From positions 1 through 64,000 of the forward strand of contig QLIY01000361.1 in the NCBI GenBank assembly GCA_003260075.1: a DNA stretch of 64,000 nucleotides, written 5' to 3'. This document shows positions 40,946-53,528 of the stretch, in pieces (position 1 is the stretch's first letter; every line of letters starts with the position of its first letter). The notes under the pieces were generated by a model. That model searched no databases, was not told the DNA's origin, and saw nothing but the letters and a program-made list of their open reading frames with translations. Origin of the DNA: Phallusia mammillata. Its lineage: Eukaryota > Chordata > Ascidiacea > Phlebobranchia > Ascidiidae. Both the position numbers and the translations under genes were made by a program.

Positions 40946-43900
40946 ATGAATCGCGGTGGTGGATCAAGCGGACAAGCGTCCATTCCTATGAACTTTTTTG
41001 CAACTTGGGAAATAGACAGGTCGTCTTCTAATTGCATACCAAGGTATTATTCTTTGTTATGAAAACAAGGCTTTGCAAAACCACCAATGTATATTAATGG
41101 TTTTTTAAAATAGAGGTTGTCACATTATTGCAAAAGCTTTTGTTTTGTTTGCACAATGATGCAGAAGAATTCTCCTGTTGTTAGTTAATTTCATCCACAG
41201 AAACCTTATTTTCATTTTTCAGAATATGCAGTATGTCAATTTGCCGACTGACAGTAATACGTGAATTAGATAAGGATGTCCAGTCTGTATTTATTGCAGT
41301 AAAAATGCAGGTATCAATTGATCAAAATGCCAATAGGTTTTTAAAGCAATATATATTTGGTTTTATGCATGAACTTTGTTACAAGGGCTCGAAGAGAGTT
41401 TTTCGATCCAATGAAATTTTCTTGGGAAGTGGCGGAATGACAAACACTGTGTTAGAGCTAACCTTCAGTTTACAAGTAAGAAACATTGTGCATTTATTGA
41501 AATTTAGAAATGCATGCTTTACTTTCATTTAAATTATAAAACACCTTCTAAACTTGATTTACCCTTTTCTTAAATCTTGATTCTTTTGACAGTATCCACA
41601 CTTTATTAAACGAGATGAAAACAGGTTGCAAGGGGGGGGGGTAATCGTATTTTTTTAAATGTATTGAAATTTTGAAATGCATGCTATAGTTTCATTTAAA
41701 TTATTAAACACCTTTGACATCTTGATTTTTTTTTTTACCCTTTTCCCTTGGTTCACCCTTTTCCCTTGGATTTGCCCTTTCCTAAATTCTTGATTTTTTT
41801 GACAGTATCCACACTTTATTAAACGAGATGAAAACAGGTTGCAACTGTTGTTGCAACGACGGAAGAGATACAAAAACCGTGCAATGCTTGGTTATAAAAC
41901 TCTAGCTGTTGGTAGAGTAGGCATGGGACAGGTGTGTACTTTAAACACTTGTCTACAAAAAATAAGCTAAAATTATTTCATGTAGTTTTAAAAACTGTCT
42001 GTCAAAGTATTTCGAAATTGTTTAAAGAATTGTTAATGATTCCAAAGGAAAAAAAATGATTAGTAGATTTAGGTTTCAGTTAAAAACTGTTTTCATAACC
42101 TTGATCTTGCATTAGTAAACTAAAATAGTGCTAATTTTTTTGGGTCATATGGTTAAACAAAACCAGTTTTAAAACCATTGTTGTCTGAATGGTGACCGCA
42201 TAAAAACGAATTCACAAAAGCGTATTATACTTTAACAAACTGCTATGATTTTTTATTGGCATGCAGATTATTCAGTGTCCAATAGTTGAAGAATCAACAA
42301 TTGATATGTATGCTCCCAGCAAGGAGAATCATGACTTGATTCTTGTTGCCCAAATCAATGTTCTTAATATGAGTAGTATTCCAATTGATGCAGATATGGA
42401 AAGCGACCAAAGAACAAAGCATTTAGGAACAGGTACGCCTTGCTTATGTTTATGTGCACTACGGTACATGACCTATAGACCAAATCCTTACAATAAAATA
42501 TTTATTGCTTTCGCTATGAAATGCCTTACTATTGTTGTATATGAGGAACTTAGTCTGTAAAACTAAAGGATGTTTAAATACTAAGCATACTCATTTGATG
42601 ATTAGTAATATCTTAATTATTGCATCAATGTATCCTCAATACTTGTAGTGGGTGGTTGGTGCATGAAGCATTATATTTTTAAATCTTCTGCACAAAAAAT
42701 CAATTTTCTGTAGAATTAATCCCAGCTGCTAAAAAGCTTCTAATAACCTGTGACAAATGCAAAAGGTAATAAACTGTGACAATGCAAAAGGAACTGTTAC
42801 AATGACTTTATTTAAGCATTTTGTGCCCTATCTAACATCATACAACATACAATTTGTGGGGGGGGGGTGCAAAAGGTATTGTTAGGAACTGTTACAATGA
42901 CTTGATTTAAGCATTTTGTGCCCTATCTAACATCATACAACATACAATTTGTTATATCAGATCCATTTCTGTTTATTATGTTGAATTGTTTTGTTGCATA
43001 AAAGCATGAACAACAACAAAACATGACAAATGCCATTCTAAATTTGATTTCAATTTTAGGGTAAAAACAATTAGAACTCATTTTCAATTTTAGATCGATC
43101 ACCAGATGTGGAAAACTACTCAGATGATGAAGAAGATGAATTAACATATTCTTCTGATCAAGATTTAGGAAGTGACAATCCACAGGTAAAAAACAATTTT
43201 TTTTTGCTGAACTAATGCATCGTACTGGCAAAAACTAATACCAGCACTCACCCAAGCAGAAAAGCTGTGCTCCCCCACAGTGTTTAGTAACATGAATAGG
43301 AATGTTGGAATATAATGGCATAGGTGGGTAAAACATAGAAAATGAGAAAAATTGGTTATGCATTGATGTTTTGATGTTGGCAGTGGTTTATCTTTGTTCA
43401 CACTAAGTTCATGAATGGGTGATTACACTTTTAACTGGCCTGTTCGACATGGCCAATGTGTGACACATCAACGTCCCTTTTGACAGCATAGTTGTTTACT
43501 TTAAACAATCCACCATGGATGCTTGTCATATTGTCAACCATCGGTGTGCATGTAGATGTGTACTTGTGTCTAGATTTTATGGTAAAATGAGTCTGATTTG
43601 GAATAACAGAATGGAATATCAAATGTGTGTGATGTCCGTAGAGAACAGTGGATTAAATACTGAATTAACATATTGCCACCTCCATTAAGTATGCGGCAGC
43701 CCAAAATATACAAATATCGTAAAGAAACAAATTTGGCAAATTTGGTTTAGGGGGCTTATACCTTAGCTGCTGATAGTGCATCTTTGTTTGACCTATAAGG
43801 TCTTGCCAGTGCAGCTGGTGACAAGACATCAGCTGGTAGAGCCTTCCTACAGCATTCCAGGTATCTGGAAAAGGCCAAGTTTCACCACAATCTTTGTGGG

Positions 43901-46900
43901 TGCTACAACTGGGCATTAATCACTGTGAAACTGAATTCCAATTAATGTTTACTTCCAACTATCTAGAGATTTGTACTTGATGTATTAAAAGAGCCTTTGG
44001 CAATATAAATGTCATATGATACTTTGTTTTGCCGGTGACCGGTCTCTTGGGAAGCTGACTTCATGAATATTTAATTGAACTACAGTATTCACATAAAATG
44101 TGGAGGGTTTGTTTAAGTAGTTAGTTTACTGATGCACAGACCTTTTTTCTTCAATTATGACTTGTTTTGTTAACCTAGTTTGAACCTCACAACTCAAAAC
44201 GCAAGAATCGTAGAAAAGTGAGGATGTCATCCTCATCAAGGCAGCAAAACTTTATCAAAAGCAAAGTTGCGGCATTGTTAAAAAAGTTTAAACAAGTAGC
44301 TGATGAAGTAAGTATCAGAGGAATGAGTTGAATTGTAGTGAAAATCTGTGGCATTTATCTACTTGTTGTAGAAATGTACACTCATAACAATAAATTAGGA
44401 AATTGCTATACATTTGGAAAAAAACCTATTTGTCTAATCACTGTTGTATCAAACATATTTTAATTTACTTGAAAAAAAGAGGCCTAATTTTTACAAGATT
44501 GAACAACGTTTAGGCTGTTTTCTTTTTGCATTATGTATACCATTTATAATTTTAATACCTGTTAAGGAAGCTATTGTGTACATTAGGAGGATAGTATAAA
44601 CAAATGTTGATTAGTTTCTTTATTGCTATACAGTTAAATTTCTGAAGCTTAGTTTGGCAATTTTACGATTTTATTGACATATTTCTGTTGTATGTGCCCT
44701 GCCAACAATTTGGCAGTTGCACTAAAAAAACTAAAAAGCATATTAATGGACCACTAATAATTATTTTTTTAAGCAGGGTCTTGAACCCGACATGGTGCCA
44801 GATACTGACCACAATCCAACTGACCCTGTTGATTATGATTTTCTTTATGATGAAATTGAAGACTTTAATTTAAGTGATAGTTGTCCAGAAATTGATGACA
44901 ATTCAAGTATTGTTTCAACTCCAAAGCCGAAATTAAGGTGTGATTAATTTTTTGGCAGAACAATGGGAATTATGCTGTAACAATTATGTGTGCAAGCTGT
45001 TTACTCATGTATTGTTTTTATTGAACAGCTTAGCTGCTATACATGTGTACACACACAAAAACAATATAAGTGTGCATAAAGAATACCACAGGGGATTTGT
45101 TTGGATTAATAAAAATGTTGATGAGAGTCTGTAGTTAAAATAACATTATAATGTTGCCATATAATCACACTAACTATGTTCATGACAGACCCTTTTTTGA
45201 CCGAATTTCGCACTCCAGCTCACAAACTGAGATCAGCAGCTTACGGGATCAACCTACAATCGACCAGGTATTCTTTATTTCCCACAATTGTTCCCTGAAT
45301 GTAGTTTCTTGTGCACGTGCTGAGTCGACCAGAATATCACTCAAACTAAAATATACATTGTTGCATTAAAAATTGTCAGAAGAGCAAAAGATAGCAGGAA
45401 ATAAGTTTTTTTGTCTGCCCAGTTGACATGGACAATGCATAAGCTGTGTGGTGTTACAGTTGATAAAGTTATAAACAATTTTTTTACATGTTGTTTTCCA
45501 ACATTATGAGTCATTGTGTGTGCTGGTTAGTTTGATCTTATGCATTGAATTTGAACACACACTAATGCAGAATTGCACAATTGTCTAGTATTTTGCTTCA
45601 ATTTTATTAGTGAAAAATGCCCTGTATTTTGTAAAGAGCCTACAAGAGCTAATTACATAGACTTAATAGTACCGTTACACAGGGGGGGGGGCAGTGAAAA
45701 ATGCCCTGTATTTTGTATTTTGTCAAGAGCCTACAAGAGCTAATTACATAGACTTAATAGTACCGTTACACAATTACATTGCAGTTCCAAACCTAACATT
45801 ACTAAAGTAGTGTTATAGAACGAAATAAACGTTACATAATGAAAACTGTAGGTTTGATTTTGCTTTTGCCAATATTTGTTGTTGACAAAACAATATATAC
45901 ACTAAAACTTTTAATCAACATAGACAATAATGAATACAAGGTATTAAGCCAATCACCCAACACTAAACAAAAACATGATATTTATATCCAGTGTGCTACA
46001 CACCATCCGGTATCCGGTGGACACCACGACCCAGCTGAAGAAATGGACACAGAAACCGTACGTAAATCGGTCACGTGATAAAATTGTCATGACGATAAAT
46101 CATACAATGTTAGATTTTTGTCCAGACTTTCACAACCAACCATCCCCCCGCCACTAGCTTATCGAAATCCTGGGACGACCCTCCTGTTATCAAAATGCTG
46201 GAATCTGAACCCAAACGGGCCTTGTCATCATCCGCCGATGCCCGTGAGTTTTAATAGATAAATATTTTTGTTGTCACAAAAATATATTCATACATATGGG
46301 TCGATATGACGTATGTTTTTTTTTTGCCCCCTGAAACGACTAGGAATAACCCAAACTGGAAGCGTTCTGTTTGGTTAAGCACCATTTCACGTTGCTTGGG
46401 CTATTACAACGTTTACCCAAAGTATAATGATCTAAGCTCTAAGGCTTTCAGTACACCTAAATCAGTCTGTGTTTTTCGTTGTGCAATGTAATGCATAAAA
46501 ATCGATTTTCCTGATGAATAGCATTCTCAGTTCCATAACAGGAAATAAAAACTAGGGAGCAGGATATAAAACAATTTAAAATGATGCGATTTTTTGCAGT
46601 GCCATGACGTAAAACGCAGACTGATTTAAATGTATTGAAAGCTTTAGTTGGGGGGGGGGGACATTCTCAGTTCCATAACAGGAAATAAAAACTAGGGACC
46701 AGGATATAAAACAATTTAAAATGATGCGATTTTTTGCAGTACCATGACGTAAAACGCAGACTGATTTAAATGTATTGAAAGCTTTAGTTGGGGGGGGGGC
46801 CGTGCTCTTCAAACTTTTTTGGTTTGGTGAACCCCTAAATTTGTTGTGATTACCTCATGCACCCTGTTTACTTAAAAGGTGAAGTGAGGTAAAGAGCAAT

Positions 46901-49900
46901 ATGAAAAATTATTATGCGTATCATCATGTCAATTAAACCGAAACAAAAATCAAATTAGACATCAACATTTTTAAAAATACAGAGGTTCATTTATACATCA
47001 TTTGAAACCTACATCTTCTTTCTAATGTCCTGAATGTCAAAGTTAATGGTTCATTAAAAGTTTGTGATGCACCCTTGTATACAATTTCGTACTGGTGCAC
47101 CGTGTACACCGGTTGAAGAGCACTGATCTACGCAAATAGGCCTGTGTCCCATTGATAGTGTCCTCCCGGCTCAACCATCGGTCAATTAAGATGCCACAAA
47201 GATAGTGACGTTATGTTATAAATGATAAATCACCCCACTGATTTCTTTAGAAGTTCAACGTTACCAAGGGGGGGGGGCGATTCCTGTATAAGCACAGTTT
47301 TTGTTTGCCCAAAATTTTTGATCCTTGTCGAGAAAGCTCACTGCTGAAATTTTATAATGTGAACTAATGTATGGTCACAAGCGATTTGTTTGCTATTGTA
47401 ATATCTATGCAAAGAGGCCTGCGTCCCATTGATAGTGTCCTCCCGGGTCAACCAGCGGTCAATTAAGATGCCACAAAGATAGTGACGTTATGTTACAAAT
47501 GATAAATCACCCCACTGATTTCTTTAGAAGTTCAACGTTACCAAACGTTAGTCCGTTTTTGTACTAAATGTTTGAACGATATTAAGCAGGGATCAAAATT
47601 AAAAAACCTACTCCGCGATACTTGTTCAGCTCAGCCCCTCCTTAAGCTTTAAAAATCAATAAAACGCCAAATTTTACAGCTACTTGTGTTTCCTCTGCTT
47701 CTAATTCACCGAAAAGTCGTCACGCTTCAAGAGACGAGTCACCGTGGAATCCAACTCCCTCATTCCGGGATAAGGTTTCGAACAAGGAAGTAGGTGTCTA
47801 TAGACTATAGGCTATAGCCCCAACGTTTCCTATCACTTTTACTTTTCGAAGTGCATAATTCATTGTTTTCGTACCGTACCTTCTAATTTACAAATAACAA
47901 CATTGAAATCGAAATATACAGCAAACCTCGGTTAATCGTAGCCGGTTGGACCAAAAAAATATTGTCTGGATTAGGTGAAGAGTGAATTGACCAATGTTGA
48001 TTAGTTCAAGTCTTCAACATAACTGGGGGGGGGGATGAAATCGAAATATACAGCGAACCTCGGTTAATCGTAGCCGGTTGGACCAAAAAAATATTGTCTG
48101 AATTAGGCGAAGAGTGAATTGACCAATGTTGATTAGTTCAAGTCTTCAACATAACTATTTGTACCTCATGTGTGTCCCAGACCGTCAACAGCAGTATGCA
48201 CAGTTCGCTGCCTGAAACACTACAAGCATTGGAAGAAGGAATACCAGATGCACTTTGTATTGTCGATGGTGCTGACCGCTACGGTAGTCACGTAATGAAT
48301 TTGTTAAAGCAGCACACAACATATTTTCCGATACTCGTTCAAAATCCACTTGGTGTTCAATCGGTGTTTGCTTGCATCATTGGTTTGCTGCAAAAATAGT
48401 AAGTACTTCAGTTTTTTTTTAAGCATACCAGAGAAGTTTTGAGGTTTTTTAACGGTGTTTTACTTTGGAACACTCATAATGCTGCATTTAATAAATGTAT
48501 GAAAAGTACAGCTTAAGGGGGGGGGGTGTTTTTTTTATAATACTTCTGTTTATAAGTATACCAGAGAAGTTTTGACGTCTTTTTAACGGTGTTTTACTTT
48601 GAAACACTCATAATGCTGCATTTAATAAATGTATGAAAAGTACAGCTTAATTCTGTATTTTATTGCAATGGACATGACAATGACCATGAAGGTAGAATGT
48701 GTTCTCTTACATATGCTGGATGATTCGGTCTCAATGTAAGACATTTGAGACATTGACAAGTTCTGCCCAAATGTTCTTCTTTCTGTATTTGTTTTTCTAC
48801 ATAACATTTACGGTGTTGTATTTGCAGCATGAACAGTAACTCGCAATCTCATAAACCAATCAGGGTGGCAGTGTTCGGGGGCGAGGTGTTCCTTAACAAC
48901 GTATTGCGTCAGTACGTGGAACAGCTGTCCTCTCGCCCACCCGACTGGCAATCGCTCTTTACATTTTACGTTCTACCATTGGGTAAGTATAGGCATTTCA
49001 ATACATACCTTTTGTTTAGGAAATTCGTTATAGGACATTCATATATCCCAAAATTGAATGAGTTCAAAAAAGTTGTGATGCTTTAGTTGTCGGTTTGCAT
49101 TGTCCGTGCTTTGTTTTGAAACATGTTGTTGACAATTTTGCCTGAAGATTCCGACTTGAATAAAACAAGTATATCACTAAACAAAACAAGCGTCACAGCA
49201 AAAACAATCCATATCATTTCGTAGTTTTACTTATCTTTTACGTTTGCAGTTTTATCTAATAATGACAAAAACAATTATCCTTGTTTAATATTGTTTTTGC
49301 ATATATCCCGATGTAGTATTTAGACCGTATGACAGTCCACATACGTTATGTTTAAGGGGGGGGGGGGTTTTTGCATATATCCTGATGTAGTATTTAGACC
49401 GTATGACAGTCCACATACGTTATGTTTAAGGTACTACTAAACATGTAGTATTCCGGAATATATTAAATCAGTATTCCTTTAGCACAGTATATAATTTTAT
49501 CATGTCTTTTAAGGTCCAAATCGTGTCGCCCGATATATTGCATCCATCGATGCCCGTTACGCTTCGTTATTTTCCGATTCAAACTGGAGGGAATGCATTG
49601 AAAAATTTATAGACAATGGCGATCAAACCAATAAACCTTCCCACGATTACGCCTGCATGACAAGTCGTATAACTGATTACCTTACTGATGCCGGACATAC
49701 TTTATCCCTAAGTGTTGCTGAAGCTATGTTAACGTTACGGCAGAAAAGGTATGTACTTTCTATTTGGTGAATTTTGTGTTTCACGGTTTTATTGATGCTT
49801 TATATGTAGTGGTGATGAAGACTGCACGCAAACGTTCCTGCCTTTCATTTCGGTAAGTATAACTTAGCTTGTAACACTTTTCAAAGTTGTTTTTCGTTTG

Positions 49901-52900
49901 TTAATTTGCATACACATGAGCATTCCACAAGAAACAATGGCATTTTCACTGTATCTGTAACTGTTTTGCATCAATATCAGATTTAGTGTGCTCTATATAA
50001 TTCGATAAACCTATTAATTCTCAGTGGTGTAAATGCTTTTTGAAAAAATAATAATAACAACAGAAATGTATTTTGTCACCTTATATATAAGTACATATAT
50101 GTACTTGACATGCTTTCTGTTAAACGCATGCCTTACCTTCTTCACGTTACACCGACTATAACACCTTTCCTAAGTTTAAAAATTAGGTTCACCTAGGTTT
50201 CTACTTATAGATATTAACGACGTGATTCAAATCGGGCTTAAATTAAGTTCAATAAACCCAATACGTGTTTTAGGACGTAAAAGTCGGTGAAAACGAGTTG
50301 TTTACTGTGGCCGACTCCGATAAAGAAGATTTCCAGCAATCGAGTAATGCGCAAACATCACAAGCCCCACAACTTGCCACTGTTTCAATCATTTCACCAC
50401 CTTCTTCTCCGTCAGTTCCAGCACCCTTAACTTCACAGTAAGTGTGTGTGTGAAATATGTAGCAGATTTTTCTTTAGACGTTTTAATGTTTTGAAGTTAT
50501 TAACTTACTACTCCAAGCAATTTTTTTAATAGTATTGATTAACAGTACTTTGTCATAATTTGTGTTGTCTAAAATTTGCTTTTTGTAACATAAATTGATT
50601 ATGGAACTTTTGTTAGTCAATGTTGGTTGCATCTCCAATCCACTTTGAAGTGTTGAAATTTGCGACGATTGTTTTACTCATGAAAAGAACTTTGTTTTCA
50701 ACAACGAATTTTTACTCTCAACATAGAAATTCAAGCGTTTCTTCGTCGAGTTACAGCAGCGCTGCGTCGGCCCCGGAGACAAAGCTGGGTCTTCAGGTTG
50801 ACTACTGGAAGGAACGGGATGTTTCTAAGTACTCACTGAAAACCAATTTCAAATCATTTCACGTCAGTCGTTTGCCGACGCCCGGTGAAAGTGTGACGTC
50901 ATCCACCGGTCTCGCGCTTGAAGTCGTTACGAAAGGAAAAAAGATGATAAGTGAGTCCGCCTGGCTCTATACTCATTTGCAGTTCCGTGGCAACAACATA
51001 TACATTGGAAGTTAATCAATTTATTTTGACATGTGGAACTTTGTCTTGTGAATAATCGAAATAAAATTGTTCAACCTATAAGTGATAAACAATGGTTTGG
51101 ACTTAACTCTAGTCAACAATCCCCAAAACTGGGACTTGATCTAACTCTTTGCTGAAAAATAACTAAAAAACCTGGGAGCACGGTAATTGGACGTTTTAAA
51201 CACTGGTAACATACAATCGACGGCAAACATTTTGGGGACGATGTATTTAAATGCTAACATGCTTTTTTAGTGAGACTTCCCGGAAAGAAGGGAAAAGAAA
51301 AAGAATCCGAATCGAAATCTCAAGTTGTTGGAAATATTTCTCGTTTGTTGTGTTCCTCGAAACATCAACATAGTTTGTTAAAAGGTGAGAAACTCATCAA
51401 ATAGTGTTGGGTCATCTTATGTAATTCTTTTTATTGTGTATTGTTGTTTGTCTGTGATAGATTTAATTTCTAAGGTCCCCTGTTAAATATTGGATTGTGC
51501 ATGAATTTTTTTTAAAAGAAGTCTTTAAACAACCGATTTTTGAAATCGTTTAAGGGACTATAACAGGGATGGCGAACCTTTTTAGTTAAATGGGTCAACC
51601 ATGATATCAAAATTCAGAAAGAAAACAAAGTGGGTCGGGGGGGGGGTTCAACACAGAAATTCAAGCGTTTCTTCGTCGAGTTACAGTAGCGCTGCGTCGG
51701 CCCCGGAGACAAAGCTGGGTCTTCAGGTTGATTACTGGAAGGAACGTGATGTTTCTAAGTACTCACTCAAAACCAACTTCAAATCATTTCACGTCAGTCG
51801 TTTGCCGACGCCCGGCGAAAGTGTGACGTCATCCACCGGTCTTGCGCTTGAGGTCGTCACGAAAGGAAAAAAGATGATAAGTGAGCCCGCCTGGCCTTTT
51901 CCTTATTTGCAGTTCAGTGGCAAAATCATATACGTTGGGATTCGATGTATTTTTTGGCATGCAGAACTTTGTCTTTTGACTAAGAAATGCCCAAAGGCTG
52001 GGAACGAAATAGAAAATTATGTTAACCAAATATTGTTTATCCTATAAGTGGTATACAATGGCTTGGACTTAACTTTACTCAACATTCCCCATAAATTGGA
52101 CTTGATCAAACTCTCTGTTGAAAAAATGACTCTAAATGACTTGCGAACTCGGCGATGGGACGATCTAAACACTGGTACCATCCAATCGATGGCAAACATT
52201 TTGAGGACGATGTGTTTAGAATTTAGGTTCAAACATGTTTGTTTGGATTTTTTAGTGAGGCTTCCCGGAAAGAAGGGAAAAGAAAAAGAATCCGAATCGA
52301 AATCTCAAGGGGGGGGGGCTATAACATTGTATCAAGAAAACCTGCTTTAAACAGAAAATCTTTGTTTAATGATTACTACACAAAATCTTTGTTTAATGAC
52401 TAAAAACGGCCCAAATAGACGCAAAAGCGACATGCAATAAAGCTTATGAACAGATCCGTATGTACTGTTCCAAAAGCTATTATTTTCATAATACCTAATT
52501 TATTTATATTTCCTTTGGTCATTGACCTCCATTAACCTCAACCAAATTTGACCTCGAATTACCTCTAAATTACGTTTCATCGCAGTAAAAATCGACGGCG
52601 TGGAATGGCGGGACATAAAGTTTTTCGGGGGGGGGGAAATTTCTAATGTACCCTGTTAAATATTGGATTGTGCATGAATTTTAAAAGTAAGAAGTCTTTA
52701 AACAACCGATTTTTTAAATCGTTTAAGGGACTATATCATTGTATCAAGAAAACTTGCTTTAAACGGACAGATTACTACACAAAAAGCTATAATTTTTTTT
52801 ATTTCCTTCAGTCATTAATCTCCACTAACCTTAACCAAATTTGACCTCGAATTACCTCTTAATTACGTTTTATCGCAGTAAAAATCGACGGCGTGGAATG

Positions 52901-52970
52901 GCGGGACATAAAGTTTTTCCAGCTCTCGTCCCATTGGTCGAGCCACGCCAAACTTTTTCCAGTGGCAGTG

Positions 52971-52972
<2 letters not shown>
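40946..52972 (+). CDS. PACS: Phosphofurin acidic cluster sorting protein (PACS), C-terminus lost in a gap
   Basis: Cytosolic sorting adaptor that binds acidic clusters of cargo such as furin and links them to coats. Exons: 40946-41043, 41223-41310, 41386-41475, 41806-41931, 42267-42432, 43094-43185, 44179-44307, 44777-44937, 45189-45267, 45992-46057, 46126-46243, 47680-47789, 48181-48398, 48828-48982, 49514-49748, 49810-49852, 50274-50437, 50727-50950, 51271-51384, 52879-52972 onward. Phases agree; about 857 residues before the 86-G gap at 52973. N-terminal cargo-binding region: [46 protein letters not shown]. Acidic middle [15 protein letters not shown], the likely autoregulatory segment; then [19 protein letters not shown]-terminal half: [57 protein letters not shown]. 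One gene resembling both vertebrate PACS1 and PACS2. The exon at 45992-46057 and the 47680-47789 donor (GTAGGT) are less certain. Confidence 0.93.
41510..41844. repeat. Tandem copies of a PACS intron-exon border joined by a 10-G run
   Basis: Start of the exon 41806-41931 also appears, truncated, before ten G at 41632-41641. Confidence 0.8.
42760..42951. repeat. Tandem near-identical intron copies joined by a 10-G run
   Basis: Copies flank ten G at 42858-42867 in a PACS intron. Confidence 0.75.
45600..45770. repeat. Tandem near-identical intron copies joined by a 10-G run
   Basis: Copies flank ten G at 45682-45691 in a PACS intron. Confidence 0.75.
46520..46789. repeat. Tandem near-identical intron copies joined by a G-run
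   Basis: Two copies of about 128 bases with few differences, each followed by a G-run (46650-46660 and 46790-46799). Confidence 0.8.
46800..47125. mobile_element. Probable hAT-like element abutting a G-run
   Basis: Left end CCGTGCTCTTCAAAC and right end GTTGAAGAGCACTG are inverted repeats of about 11 bp. The left flank is lost in the G-run at 46790-46799, so no target duplication can be read. Confidence 0.55.
47130..47547. repeat. Near-identical intron copies around a 10-G run
   Basis: The block ending at 47267 recurs at about 47400-47547; ten G lie at 47268-47277 and extra sequence precedes the second copy. Confidence 0.75.
47925..48154. repeat. Tandem near-identical intron copies joined by a 10-G run
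   Basis: Copies flank ten G at 48025-48034, directly upstream of the PACS exon 48181-48398. Confidence 0.8.
48425..48648. repeat. Tandem near-identical intron copies joined by a 10-G run
   Basis: Copies flank ten G at 48517-48526. Confidence 0.8.
49285..49430. repeat. Tandem near-identical intron copies joined by a 12-G run
   Basis: About 65 bases on either side of 49356-49367 match with one difference. Confidence 0.8.
50727..52972. repeat. Interleaved haplotype copies of the last three PACS exons
   Basis: The exon at 50727-50950 recurs at 51657-51880. The exon at 51271-51384 recurs truncated at about 52256-52308. The last exon appears truncated at about 52587-52626 and again from 52879. 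The blocks meet at ten-G runs at 51637-51646, 52309-52318 and 52627-52636. Coding differences between copies are almost all silent. Confidence 0.85.

Positions 52973-53058
<86 letters not shown>
52973..53058. other. 86-G run, probable assembly gap that removes the PACS C-terminus
   Basis: The PACS frame enters the run after FPVAVLG, where vertebrate PACS has only a few residues left. The stop codon is therefore missing from the window. Confidence 0.75.
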
Positions 53059-53059
<1 letters not shown>

Positions 53060-53528
53060 CCAGTATTTCAATTCAAAATCAATTACCAAACTGTGCTATT
53101 TATGCCGAACTTATAGCGACGATTTCTGTGGTACTAAATACCGCATGGCTGCGTTAGTACTGCATTTGCCATCTACAGATGTTTAGCTGGCGTAAACAGT
53201 ATACCATCAAGTTTTTGTCCCTCGTAAAGACGTTTTTAACACCACGCGGTCCCTGGTACCACCAATTTTAATTACCTTACCCGTTTTATTAGTCCACTGT
53301 GGCTGCTAAAGTGCTCGCGAAAAAACTACTTGTTAAAGCCAAAGTGACATTTTAGTTTACTGGCTCACTTAAAAAATGTATTTATCTATACCGAAAGTAT
53401 TTACTGCGCAATATTTTTATCATTTACATTCGGCTCAAAATTTTTGTATGTCGTTTTCTTGTTGGCTCCCTGCTGAACGCTAGAAACTTCTTTTTTGCAC
53501 ACGTTTCGTCTTAAAGCAACAGGCTCCA
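53059..53528. other. Convergent 3' region between PACS and the ZP gene
   Basis: Presumed 3'-UTRs. A minus-strand AATAAA lies at 53285-53290, about 240 bases past the ZP-gene stop. No other feature is seen. Confidence 0.5.

Noticed and set aside
50727..51880. Alternative PACS exon pair
   Set aside because: The two copies encode the same peptide, unlike the genuine PKC pair, and are separated by a G-run.
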